From JBGVSA01 sp047605765 (GTDB lineage: Bacteria; Pseudomonadota; Gammaproteobacteria; Burkholderiales; Rhodocyclaceae): DNA of 64,000 bases. Shown here one piece after another: positions 1 through 6,713 of this stretch. The position numbers and the translations under genes are program-made. How positions within the stretch are numbered: position 1 is the first letter of the stretch; each line of letters opens with the position of its first letter. Where the stretch lies: positions 1 through 64,000 of the forward strand of contig JASGFB010000006.1 in the NCBI GenBank assembly GCA_047605765.1. The letters are read 5' to 3'. Under the pieces are notes generated by a model that worked only from the letters and a program-made list of their open reading frames with translations, was not told the DNA's origin and did not search any database.

Positions 1-226
1 AGTAGGCGCCCTTGTAGAAGAACTGCCAGATGTCCTCGATCTGGTGGGCGTCGCGGCCGATCAGCTGCGGGCAGATGTGGTCGCGCAGGTATGAGGCGAC
101 CGCGAGTTCGCGCCCGTTGAGCGTGGCGTCGCCGAGGCCGTAGATACCCTCGTCGGTGTACAGTTTGAGCGTGACAAAATTACGGCCGGGACATGAAACG
201 ACGACTTTGGCCTGGGTGATTTTCAT
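1..226 (-). CDS. Mannonate dehydratase family protein (enolase superfamily), 5' part
   Basis: The first 75 codons of a gene that reads leftwards out of the window. The protein begins MKITQAKVVVSCPGRNFV and continues with a TDEGIYGLGDATLNGRE segment and GRDAHQIEDIWQFFYKGAY. This is the typical N-terminal capping domain of ManD/RspA-type enzymes, which dehydrate D-mannonate (or a related aldonate) to 2-keto-3-deoxygluconate in uronate catabolism. The catalytic barrel lies outside the window, so substrate and activity cannot be judged. A second enolase-superfamily gene lies at 18891, and the sugar-acid genes at 11046-23640 fit the same theme, although core genes separate them. The family call is firm; the exact substrate is not. 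Confidence 0.85.
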   Translation of the reverse strand, partial: MKITQAKVVVSCPGRNFVTLKLYTDEGIYGLGDATLNGRELAVASYLRDHICPQLIGRDAHQIEDIWQFFYKGAY

Positions 227-375
227 GATGGCGGAGCCGGGCTGTGATCAATGTCGTCGATGCTGCCATACAAGAATATGATCCCCTTGTGATGCCTCAC
301 GCACCGATGTAGGCCGTTTCTGAGTATTGTGTGGCGATCGATAACCTATGCTGGGTCTAACGATAGGCGGATGTC
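227..375. other. Divergent intergenic region
   Basis: A spacer of about 150 bases between the leftward dehydratase gene and the rightward nadE-like gene. It must hold promoters for both, but I see no convincing -35/-10 pair or strong palindrome. Confidence 0.4.
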
Positions 376-1911
376 ATGATCCCGACAGCATTGTCCATCG
401 CAATGGCGCAGACCAACGCCACGGTTGGCGATCTCGCCGGCAACGTCGCCGGCCTGGCCGCGCTCGCTACGCAAGCGCGTGAGCGGGGCGCTCGCCTGAT
501 GCTGGCGCCCGAACTGGCGCTGTGTGGCTATCCGCCCGACGATCTGCTGCTGCGCCACGATTTCATGGCCGCTTGCCGCCAGGCCCTGCGCCAACTGGCC
601 GAAGCCGCCGCGGGTGTGGATATCCTGGTCGGTCATCCGCACGAAGCCTTCGGCGAGCGCTTCAACGCCGCTTCGATCCTGCGGGGCGGGCGCGTGGTGG
701 CCACCTACTGCAAGCAACGCCTGCCCGGGCACCAGTTGTTTGATGAGCTGCGCTACTTTTCACCCGGCCAACATCCGTGCGTGGTGGACATGGGGCCGGT
801 GCGAGTGGGCCTGACGATCTGCGCCGATGTATGGGATTGGGGGCCGGTCGAAGACGCGCGCGAGGCGGGTGCCGAGCTGCTGCTCGTCTTGAACGCATCC
901 CCGTTCCACCTCGGCAAGCGGGCCGCCCGCCAGGAGGCCCTGCGCGAGCGCGTGCTGCACACGGGCATGGCGGCGGCGTACGTCAACCTCGTCGGCGGCC
1001 AGGATGCCTTGCTGTTCGACGGCGCGTCGTTCGCGCTCAATGCCGATGGCAGCGTGGCCTATCAGGCGCCGTCGTTCGTACCACGGCTCGACATACTCGA
1101 ATACGCGCATGGGCGTTGGCGCACAGCGCCGATGGCGGTGGCACCGACGGAGGGCGATGAGCTTCATGGTGCGCTGTGCCTGGGCGTGCGCGACGCCCTC
1201 GACAAGAACGGCGTGCGCACGGCGCTTGTGCCCCTGCGCGCCGATGCCGACACCACCCTGATCGCCTGTCTGGCGCTGAGCGCCCTGGGCGCCGACCGTG
1301 TTCGCGGATTGGCCTTGACGCCGGATGCCGTGGCAGTGGCGACACACCTGGGCATGCCGTGCGACGTCATCGACACCGCGCCGGCGCCCCCGGCGCCGAC
1401 GCTGGATGCGGCAAACTGGCAGTCGGCCTGGCGTCGCGCCTGGCTGGAAGCCTTGGCGCGCACCCAGGGGGCGCTGGTGCTGGTGCCCGGCAACAAGACC
1501 GAGCGGGCGCTGGGCGTGGGGGCGGAACTCGATGTGCCTCACGCGCTGGCGCCGCTGAAAGATGTGACGGCGAGCCAGGTGCGTCAATTGATGCAGGCGG
1601 GGCTCGATCACTGCGGGCGAGTGCCGGCGTTCTCGTGGGCGAATCCGGCCGCCGGCCTGGCGAGCCTGCCGGCGGCGCCCTCCGAGGCGATTTGCGAAGC
1701 GATCCTGGCGGCTTGCCTGGACGATGAGGGCGACCCCAACCGCCTGCGTGCGCAGGGGTTCGCCGAGCGCGATATCGGATGGGTCGTGCAACGCCTGGCG
1801 CAGGCCGAGCGCGAGCGGCAGCGCGCCCCCCTGGGCATTCGCGTGAGCCGGCGCGGCTTTGGGCGGGAGTGGCGCTATCCGGCCGGCCACGCTTTTGGGG
1901 GGCCGCGCTGA
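376..1911 (+). CDS. NadE-type glutamine-dependent NAD+ synthetase homologue with degenerate synthetase domain
   Basis: 511 residues with the two-domain layout of glutamine-dependent NAD+ synthetase. The N-terminal nitrilase-type glutaminase domain is intact: Glu46 in PELALCGYPPDD, Lys113 in YCKQRLPGHQLFDE and Cys149 in LTICADVW form the expected Glu-Lys-Cys triad. The C-terminal ammonia-dependent synthetase domain is eroded. The ATP-pyrophosphatase P-loop (SGGxDS) is replaced by PLRADAD near residues 286-292. GNKTE (372-376) remains, but the tyrosine/Asp-rich stretch that normally follows is gone, and the Asp-rich TRAPSAEL region is reduced to LPAAPSE. The C-terminal tail (APLGIRVSRRGFGREWRYP) is conserved. 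The family normally makes NAD+ from deamido-NAD+, glutamine and ATP; this copy probably cannot activate its substrate. glnB follows 63 bases downstream. The start is the second of two nearby ATGs (371 is out of frame). Confidence 0.85.
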   Translation: MIPTALSIAMAQTNATVGDLAGNVAGLAALATQARERGARLMLAPELALCGYPPDDLLLRHDFMAACRQALRQLAEAAAGVDILVGHPHEAFGERFNAASILRGGRVVATYCKQRLPGHQLFDELRYFSPGQHPCVVDMGPVRVGLTICADVWDWGPVEDAREAGAELLLVLNASPFHLGKRAARQEALRERVLHTGMAAAYVNLVGGQDALLFDGASFALNADGSVAYQAPSFVPRLDILEYAHGRWRTAPMAVAPTEGDELHGALCLGVRDALDKNGVRTALVPLRADADTTLIACLALSALGADRVRGLALTPDAVAVATHLGMPCDVIDTAPAPPAPTLDAANWQSAWRRAWLEALARTQGALVLVPGNKTERALGVGAELDVPHALAPLKDVTASQVRQLMQAGLDHCGRVPAFSWANPAAGLASLPAAPSEAICEAILAACLDDEGDPNRLRAQGFAERDIGWVVQRLAQAERERQRAPLGIRVSRRGFGREWRYPAGHAFGGPR

Positions 1912-1974
1912 CGGGCCCGGCCGGCGCTCGGGTATACTGGCGTGCGGTATGCCTAGCTCACCTGGAGACTCGTA

Positions 1975-2313
1975 GTGAAAAAAATCGAAGCCGTCATCAA
2001 GCCGTTCAAACTCGACGAAGTGCGCGAAGCCTTGTCCGAGGTCGGCATCACCGGCCTGACCGTCAGCGAAGTGAAGGGCTTTGGCCGTCAGAAGGGCCAC
2101 ACCGAGCTGTACCGCGGCGCCGAATACGTGGTCGACTTCCTGCCCAAGATCAAGATCGAAGTCGTGGTGGCCGACGGCATCGTCGAACAGGCGATCGACG
2201 CCATTCTCAAGTCCGCCCGCACGGGCAAGATCGGCGACGGCAAGATCTTCGTCGTGCCGGTCGAGCAAGTGGTGCGCATCCGCACCGGCGAGCAGGGCGA
2301 AGCGGCGGTCTGA
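1975..2313 (+). CDS. glnB: Nitrogen regulatory protein P-II
   Basis: 112 residues, the full P-II length, starting at a GTG codon. It has the conserved MKKIEAVIKPFKLDEVREAL start, the T-loop GHTELYRGAEYVVDFLPK with the uridylylation tyrosine at position 51, and the C-terminal GKIGDGKIFV...RIRTGE signature. P-II trimers sense 2-oxoglutarate, ATP/ADP and (through GlnD uridylylation) glutamine. They then control glutamine synthetase adenylylation, NtrB and other targets. The gene follows the nadE homologue and ends in a strong terminator, so the two may be one transcript. A TATACT element at 1933-1938 could also serve as a -10 box for glnB alone. GlnB versus GlnK cannot be separated with certainty; the lack of an adjacent amtB favours GlnB. 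Confidence 0.95.
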   Translation: MKKIEAVIKPFKLDEVREALSEVGITGLTVSEVKGFGRQKGHTELYRGAEYVVDFLPKIKIEVVVADGIVEQAIDAILKSARTGKIGDGKIFVVPVEQVVRIRTGEQGEAAV

Positions 2314-2316
2314 CGC

Positions 2317-2356
2317 AAAAAACGCCGCGCGGATCTGGGTCCGCGCGGCGTTTTTC
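2317..2356 (+). terminator. Rho-independent terminator after glnB
   Basis: A GC-rich stem (ACGCCGCGCGGA paired with TCCGCGCGGCGT) around a 6-base loop, followed by five T residues, directly after the glnB stop codon. Adenines before the stem could let it also act on the minus-strand GH5 transcript that converges here. Confidence 0.9.
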
Positions 2357-2383
2357 TGTGCGCCCGGCCGGCGCCTTCGGCGC

Positions 2384-3625
2384 TTACAGCAGGAAAGGCG
2401 TCAGCGTCGCCATCATGGCGCGATCCACCCCGTTCACCGGTTCGAGCGTGAACATGTATTCCCCCCACCACGGGCCGCCCGCCCACCACGTCCAGCCCGC
2501 CCACACGTCGCGGTTCTGTTCCATGTAGGCCAGCATGTCGGTGACCGCCGCCTTGCAGGTGTCGTTGTTGCCGCCCGCAAATTCCGCCAGGAACAACTGA
2601 CGGCCATTCCGGCGCGCCCATTCGGTGACCGCCGCGATGCGCTGCGAGCCGGTGGTGGCACTGCTGCACGTGCTGTGCGTGCCGCTGGCGTCGCTATCCA
2701 GGTACTGGTGCACCTCGAACATCATGTTGTTGCCCGGATCGACGATGGACAGCATGGTGGTGCTGTTCGGCGTGCCATAGCTGCCTGTCTTCAGCCAGCT
2801 GTAGGCGCCGGTGTATGCCGTCCCCGGCACCAGCACCAGGTTGCCGGCGCCGTTGTAGCGGATCGCCGCAATGGCGTCGTTGGCCGCCGCCGCCCAGCTC
2901 TCGCCGGATATCCCGTAGGGCTCGTTCATGAGGCCGAAGATGACGTTGCCGTTGCCGGCGTAGTGCTGCGCCACGCGGCCCCAGAAATCGGCCAGGGCGC
3001 TGGCCGGCACGGTGGCGCTGCCGATCAGCGCGCCGCCGTAGCGGGCATAGTTGTGCACATCCAGGATGACCTTCATGCCGGCCGCAGTGGCCGGGCCGAC
3101 GAAGGCGTCGATGCGCGCCAGCTCTTCGGTCGACAGGGGGCCATTGAGCGTCGGCTGCAGGCGTTCCCAGCGGAACGGCATGCGCACGATGTTCATGCCC
3201 TTGCCCTTGTAGTAATTGACTTCGTTCAGGTTCGGATAGATGTACTTGTAGCCGTAGGCGCCGCCCACGCTGCCGAACTCACCCCCCGCCAGATTCACGC
3301 CGCGCATGGCGATGTGTGTCGTGGGCGCGGGCGTGTCGCTGCCGTTACTCGACGTCGTCGTCGCGTTGCTCGAACTCGCGGCGCTGCTGGCCGCGTTTGA
3401 CGACGTGCTCGACGAAGCGCCGATGTCTTGCGAGGCGCCTTCGGCGATCGTCGTATTCGTTGTCGTCGTCGTCGTTGTCGTGGCATTGGCGCCACCCGCG
3501 GCCACAGTGCCCGCGGCACTGCCGCTACCACCGCCTCCGCCGCCGCAGGCGGCCACCATCAAAGACAAAACCAGTGCCGGTGCCATGCGTTGACCGGCGG
3601 TCATCCATTGCTTGAACTGCGTCAT
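2384..3625 (-). CDS. GH5-family endoglucanase-like lipoprotein
   Basis: 413 residues from the ATG at 3625, which has a GAGG ribosome site; an upstream in-frame TTG at 3643 is less likely. The N-terminus has a lipobox (LMVAAC, Cys27), followed by poly-Gly and a low-complexity Thr/Ser/Ala/Asn linker of about 75 residues. The catalytic domain then starts at MRGVNLAGGEFG. Family 5 landmarks are visible: RMPFRWERLQP, LDVHNYARYGG, the acid/base Glu in LMNEPYG, EVHQYLDSD, and the nucleophile Glu in LFLAEFAGG. Such enzymes cleave beta-1,4-glucans or related polysaccharides; this one should be anchored in a membrane, probably the outer one, on a flexible stalk. It stands alone and converges on glnB. 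Whether the substrate is plant cellulose or the cell's own glucan cannot be told from the sequence. Confidence 0.88.
   Translation of the reverse strand: MTQFKQWMTAGQRMAPALVLSLMVAACGGGGGGSGSAAGTVAAGGANATTTTTTTTNTTIAEGASQDIGASSSTSSNAASSAASSSNATTTSSNGSDTPAPTTHIAMRGVNLAGGEFGSVGGAYGYKYIYPNLNEVNYYKGKGMNIVRMPFRWERLQPTLNGPLSTEELARIDAFVGPATAAGMKVILDVHNYARYGGALIGSATVPASALADFWGRVAQHYAGNGNVIFGLMNEPYGISGESWAAAANDAIAAIRYNGAGNLVLVPGTAYTGAYSWLKTGSYGTPNSTTMLSIVDPGNNMMFEVHQYLDSDASGTHSTCSSATTGSQRIAAVTEWARRNGRQLFLAEFAGGNNDTCKAAVTDMLAYMEQNRDVWAGWTWWAGGPWWGEYMFTLEPVNGVDRAMMATLTPFLL
3440..3482 (-). repeat. Trinucleotide low-complexity tract in the GH5 linker
   Basis: The plus strand shows repeated gtc/gtt triplets that encode a run of eight threonines in the GH5 lipoprotein linker. 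Such tracts can change length by slippage in steps of whole codons, which here would only change stalk length. Confidence 0.6.
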
Positions 3626-3751
3626 GTGTGCCTCGAACCCCAAGAGCCTGTGTTAACCCCAGGCCCTGTTATCGGTCCTTTTGAGGACGTTTCAAACACC
3701 TTTGCGCAAATGTCACGCTTTATGCGTAATGAATGGATTGAAGCGCGGAAT

Positions 3752-3771
3752 TGGTGCAGCAAACTGCACCA
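3752..3771. promoter_or_regulatory. Inverted repeat upstream of the GH5 gene
   Basis: A perfect 8-base inverted repeat, TGGTGCAG - CAAA - CTGCACCA, lies 127 bases upstream of the GH5 start and 59 bases past the smr stop. There is no T-run, so an operator is as likely as an RNA hairpin. The arms are in the reverse orientation to an NtrC site. Confidence 0.5.
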
Positions 3772-3829
3772 GTTTCGCGCATCAAACAGGCTTGCGTCGT
3801 GCGGGGAAAAGGCTGTGGTGGGGCGGGCT

Positions 3830-4642
3830 TCAGCGGCGTGAGGCGCGCAGCAGGACGAGCAGGGCGCCGGCGCCGCCGTCGGGGACACGTGCCTGGGCGT
3901 AGGCCAGCACATCGTCATAATTCATGAGCCAGCCGGCGACCAGTTTCTTGAGTACCGGCTCGCGCCCCGGAGACCCCAGGCCTTTGCCGTGCACGATGCG
4001 CACGCAACGGATCTCGTGCTTGCGGCAGTGCCCCATGAAGGCGGCCAGCAGGTCACGCGCCTGATCGCGATTGGCGCCGTGCAGGTCGATTTCTTCCTGC
4101 ACCACCCAGCGGCCGCGACGCAGGTCGCGCAACAGCGAGCGTGGCAGGTTCTCGCGCAGGTAGGCCAACTCGTCACCGCCTTCCAGGCGCAGTTCGAGCG
4201 GGGTGGGGGCGTAGATTGATTCGGCCAGCGCCGCCGCTTCGTCGCGCTGGTGCTGGACCGGCGTCGGGCGTGGTTTGGGCGCTTCGATGAACACGCGATC
4301 GCTGACCATCGGCGTGACCCCTTGCAGGGCATGAGCCAGCAGTCTTTCGTCCGGCGTGGCGGGGGGACCACCAGGGGTGTCGTCGAACCAGGCGGCCGGC
4401 AGGTCGAGGGTATTCTTGCGCACCGGCTCGGGTGTCGCCGCAGTTGTGTCGCGTGGACGCGGGATCGGCACAGGCGCCGGTCGGGCGATCTCGATGCGCT
4501 GGGTGTCGCGCAAGGCGACGGTACCGGCGGTGGCCTGGCGGAAGGCCGCCGTGTCGTCGTCCGGCAGGGCGCGCGCGGGCGCCGGCGTGGCCTTGAGGCG
4601 ACGCTTAAGCTGGGCGAGGGGGACGCGTTTGTTGTTCGACAC
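3830..4642 (-). CDS. Smr-domain protein
   Basis: About 270 residues. The C-terminal ~85 residues form an Smr (small MutS-related) domain: EEIDLHGANRDQARDLLAAF, CVRIVHGKGLGSPGREPVLKKLV, and a terminal AYAQARVPDGGAGALLVLLR. The LDLHG and HGKG-type motifs are typical of stand-alone Smr nucleases such as SmrA/SmrB, which act on DNA branches or on mRNA at collided ribosomes. The N-terminal 150 residues are a proline-rich, poorly structured extension. The start is uncertain: a GTG at 4669 lies inside the upstream terminator hairpin, so the GTG at 4642 is preferred, but neither has a good ribosome site. Confidence 0.85.
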   Translation of the reverse strand: MSNNKRVPLAQLKRRLKATPAPARALPDDDTAAFRQATAGTVALRDTQRIEIARPAPVPIPRPRDTTAATPEPVRKNTLDLPAAWFDDTPGGPPATPDERLLAHALQGVTPMVSDRVFIEAPKPRPTPVQHQRDEAAALAESIYAPTPLELRLEGGDELAYLRENLPRSLLRDLRRGRWVVQEEIDLHGANRDQARDLLAAFMGHCRKHEIRCVRIVHGKGLGSPGREPVLKKLVAGWLMNYDDVLAYAQARVPDGGAGALLVLLRASRR

Positions 4643-4658
4643 AGTGCGCAGTGTACGC

Positions 4659-4687
4659 AAAAGGGCCACGGTGCGTCACCGTGGCCC
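4659..4687 (-). terminator. Terminator after trxB
   Basis: A perfect 11-base stem, GGGCCACGGTG / CACCGTGGCCC, with a 3-base loop. Read on the minus strand it is followed by TTTT. It lies 38 bases past the trxB stop and directly before the smr gene, separating the two transcripts. Confidence 0.85.
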
Positions 4688-4725
4688 TCGTCGGGTGCGG
4701 CTGCCGCCGGTGGGCGGCGTGCGAT

Positions 4726-5688
4726 TTACTTCAGCGTCACCAGGTAGCGCTCGGCGTCGAGCGCGGCCATGCAGCCCGTGCCGGCGCTGGTCACGGCCTG
4801 GCGGTAGACGTGGTCTTGCACGTCGCCCGCGGCGAACACGCCTTCGATGCTGGTCTGCGTGGCATTGCCGTCGCGGCCGCCACGGGTGATCAGGTAACCG
4901 GTGTCGTCCATGTCGAGCTGGCCCTTGAAGATGTCGGTATTGGGCGCATGGCCGATGGCGATGAAGACGCCGCGCAGGGTCAGGTCCTTGGTGTCGCCGG
5001 ACTTGACGTTCTTGACGCGCACGCCGGTCACGCCCGACGCATCGCCCAGCACTTCATCCAGGGATGCATCCAGTTCCAGTGCGATGCGGCCTTCTTTGAC
5101 GCGTTCCATCAGCTTGTCGACCATGATCGCTTCGGCGCGGAATTTGTCGCGGCGGTGGATCAGGGTCACCTTGCTGGCGATATTGGCCAGGTAGAGGGCT
5201 TCTTCGACGGCGGTGTTGCCGCCGCCGACCACGGCGACTTCCTGGTTTTTGTAGAAGAAGCCGTCGCAGGTGGCGCAGGCCGATACGCCGCGCCCGGCGA
5301 AGCGTTCTTCACTCGGCAGGCCGAGGTACTTGGCGGTGGCGCCGGTGGCGAGGATGAGCGCGTCGCAGGTGTACGTGCCGGCGTCGCCGATCAGCGTGAA
5401 CGGGCGCTGGGTCAGCTTGGCCGTGTGGATGTGATCGAAGATCATCTCGGTGTTGAAGCGGCGCGCATGCTTTTCGAAGCGGGCCATCAAATCCGGGCCC
5501 ATGACGCCGTCGGCGTCCGCCGGCCAGTTGTCGACTTCAGTGGTCGTCATGAGCTGGCCGCCCTGGGCGAGACCCGTGATCAGCACCGGCTTGAGATTGG
5601 CGCGCGCGGCATACACGGCGGCCGAATAGCCGGCAGGGCCGGAGCCGAGGATGATGAGGGAATGATGCTGGCTGGCATTACTGCTCAT
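4726..5688 (-). CDS. trxB: Thioredoxin reductase
   Basis: 320 residues, the usual length for the low-molecular-weight bacterial enzyme. It has the FAD-binding GSGPAGYSAAVYAARA motif near residues 15-30, the redox-active CATC pair (Cys138 and Cys141) in SACATCDGFFYKNQ, the NADPH-binding GGGNTAVEEALYL segment, and the C-terminal GVFAAGDVQDHVYRQAVTSAGTGCMAALDAERYL signature. The enzyme passes electrons from NADPH through FAD to oxidised thioredoxin in the cytoplasm. The ATG is preceded by an AGGCGC element. The gene diverges from the Crp/Fnr regulator and is monocistronic given the terminator behind it. Confidence 0.97.
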   Translation of the reverse strand: MSSNASQHHSLIILGSGPAGYSAAVYAARANLKPVLITGLAQGGQLMTTTEVDNWPADADGVMGPDLMARFEKHARRFNTEMIFDHIHTAKLTQRPFTLIGDAGTYTCDALILATGATAKYLGLPSEERFAGRGVSACATCDGFFYKNQEVAVVGGGNTAVEEALYLANIASKVTLIHRRDKFRAEAIMVDKLMERVKEGRIALELDASLDEVLGDASGVTGVRVKNVKSGDTKDLTLRGVFIAIGHAPNTDIFKGQLDMDDTGYLITRGGRDGNATQTSIEGVFAAGDVQDHVYRQAVTSAGTGCMAALDAERYLVTLK

Positions 5689-5724
5689 GGTCTGCGCCTT
5701 CTGCGTTTAGATTGGACTCGAACG

Positions 5725-5730
5725 ATTATA
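5725..5730 (-). promoter_or_regulatory. Probable trxB -10 element
   Basis: TATAAT on the minus strand, 37 bases upstream of the trxB start codon. The -35 region is weak. Confidence 0.45.
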
Positions 5731-5841
5731 TCCGACCACAAACCGGGCTTCTTATAGCCTCAGTCTATTGTCGGCATAGGGCGGCGACGCCCGGTCGATT
5801 ATGTCGGACAAGATAACGGCAAAATTCGGGTCAGAAAATTC

Positions 5842-5859
5842 CTAAGCCTTTATACTTAG
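5842..5859 (+). promoter_or_regulatory. Probable -10 region of the Crp/Fnr gene with inverted repeat
   Basis: A TATACT hexamer (5851-5856) in the AT-rich part of the divergent spacer, inside the inverted repeat CTAAG-N8-CTTAG. A GGGTCA about 17 bases upstream is a poor -35 box. The repeat could be an operator, possibly autoregulatory. Confidence 0.4.
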
Positions 5860-5934
5860 TCAAAACACCGAAATTGGCGTGTTTTGCGAATCTGTCGTTT
5901 GTTCCCCCCGCGCACAGCTACAGGAGAGACCGGC

Positions 5935-6603
5935 ATGCTGCCCAGCACTGTTTCCGTTACGGCACTCAGGACCTTGCCGATCTTCCAGGGCCTGTCGCCC
6001 GAGCGCCTGGAGGGCATCGCCCGCGTGGCCATGCTGCGCCGCGTCTCGCGCGGTACGGCGGTGGTGCTGGCCGGTGACAATACCGATTACGTGTACTTCA
6101 TCCTCAATGGCAGCCTCAAGGTGGTGGTCAGCGACGAGGAAGGGCGTGAGGTGATTCTGACCATGCTGGGGCAGGGCGATCTGTTCGGCGAGATGAGCGT
6201 GGTCGACGAAGAGCCGCGATCGGCCACCGTCACGGCGGTGGCGCCGGGCGATCTGGTGATGATCGCGCAAGCCGATTTCCGCCGCATCCTGGAAGAAAAC
6301 TTCGACATCAGCCTGCGCATCATGGGCAATCTGGCCCGCCGCCTGCGCGAAGCCGACCGCAAGATCGAAAGCCTGGCGCTGATGGACGTTTACGGCCGCG
6401 TGGCGCGCCTGCTGCTGGACATGGCCGAATCGAACAGCGACGAGACCATCGTGCGCAAGAAGATCTCCAAGCAGGACATCGCCAAGATGATCGGCGCCTC
6501 TCGCGAGATGGTCTCGCGCGTGATGAAGGACCTGCAGGTGCGCGGCCTGATCGAAGAAACCGACCGTGGCGTCGTCCTGCACGAGCGCATCAGCGAAGTC
6601 TGA
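5935..6603 (+). CDS. Crp/Fnr family transcriptional regulator
   Basis: 222 residues from the ATG with a CAGGAGAG ribosome site. The N-terminal half is a cyclic-nucleotide-binding beta barrel. It includes GQGDLFGEMSVVDEEPRSATVTAV, where the Gly-Glu and Arg-Ser pairs occupy the phosphate-binding-cassette positions used by Crp for cAMP. There is no Fnr-type N-terminal cysteine cluster. A dimerisation helix (LRIMGNLARRLREADRKIESLAL) leads to a winged-helix domain with the recognition helix KQDIAKMIGASREMVSRVMKDL. It therefore resembles the Crp-like regulators of Burkholderiales more than Fnr. The ligand cannot be proven from sequence. It sits between trxB and ftsK and appears to be a single gene. 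Confidence 0.9.
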   Translation: MLPSTVSVTALRTLPIFQGLSPERLEGIARVAMLRRVSRGTAVVLAGDNTDYVYFILNGSLKVVVSDEEGREVILTMLGQGDLFGEMSVVDEEPRSATVTAVAPGDLVMIAQADFRRILEENFDISLRIMGNLARRLREADRKIESLALMDVYGRVARLLLDMAESNSDETIVRKKISKQDIAKMIGASREMVSRVMKDLQVRGLIEETDRGVVLHERISEV

Positions 6604-6651
6604 ACCCCCGCCGCGGCGGACGCCTCGCCGCGTTCATCGCCCCGGCTGCGC

Positions 6652-6678
6652 GTGACAGCCGAGGGGCCGCGCTATAAT
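6652..6678 (+). promoter_or_regulatory. Likely ftsK promoter
   Basis: TATAAT at 6673-6678 with a GTGACA (one mismatch to TTGACA) 15 bases upstream. The spacer is short, so the -35 match may be fortuitous. The -10 box is perfect and lies 35 bases before the ftsK start. Confidence 0.6.
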
Positions 6679-6713
6679 CCTGCGTCCTTCATTAGCGCGC
6701 CACGACCCGACGC

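Noticed and set aside
760..2268. Long minus-strand open frame opposite the nadE homologue and glnB
   Set aside because: It is antisense to two clear family members, has no recognisable domain, and is rich in His/Gln/Arg as expected of a shadow frame in high-GC DNA.
3752..3771. NtrC binding site
   Set aside because: The arms read GGTGCA...TGCACC, the reverse of the NtrC arrangement (TGCACC...GGTGCA), and no sigma-54 promoter is seen at the right place.
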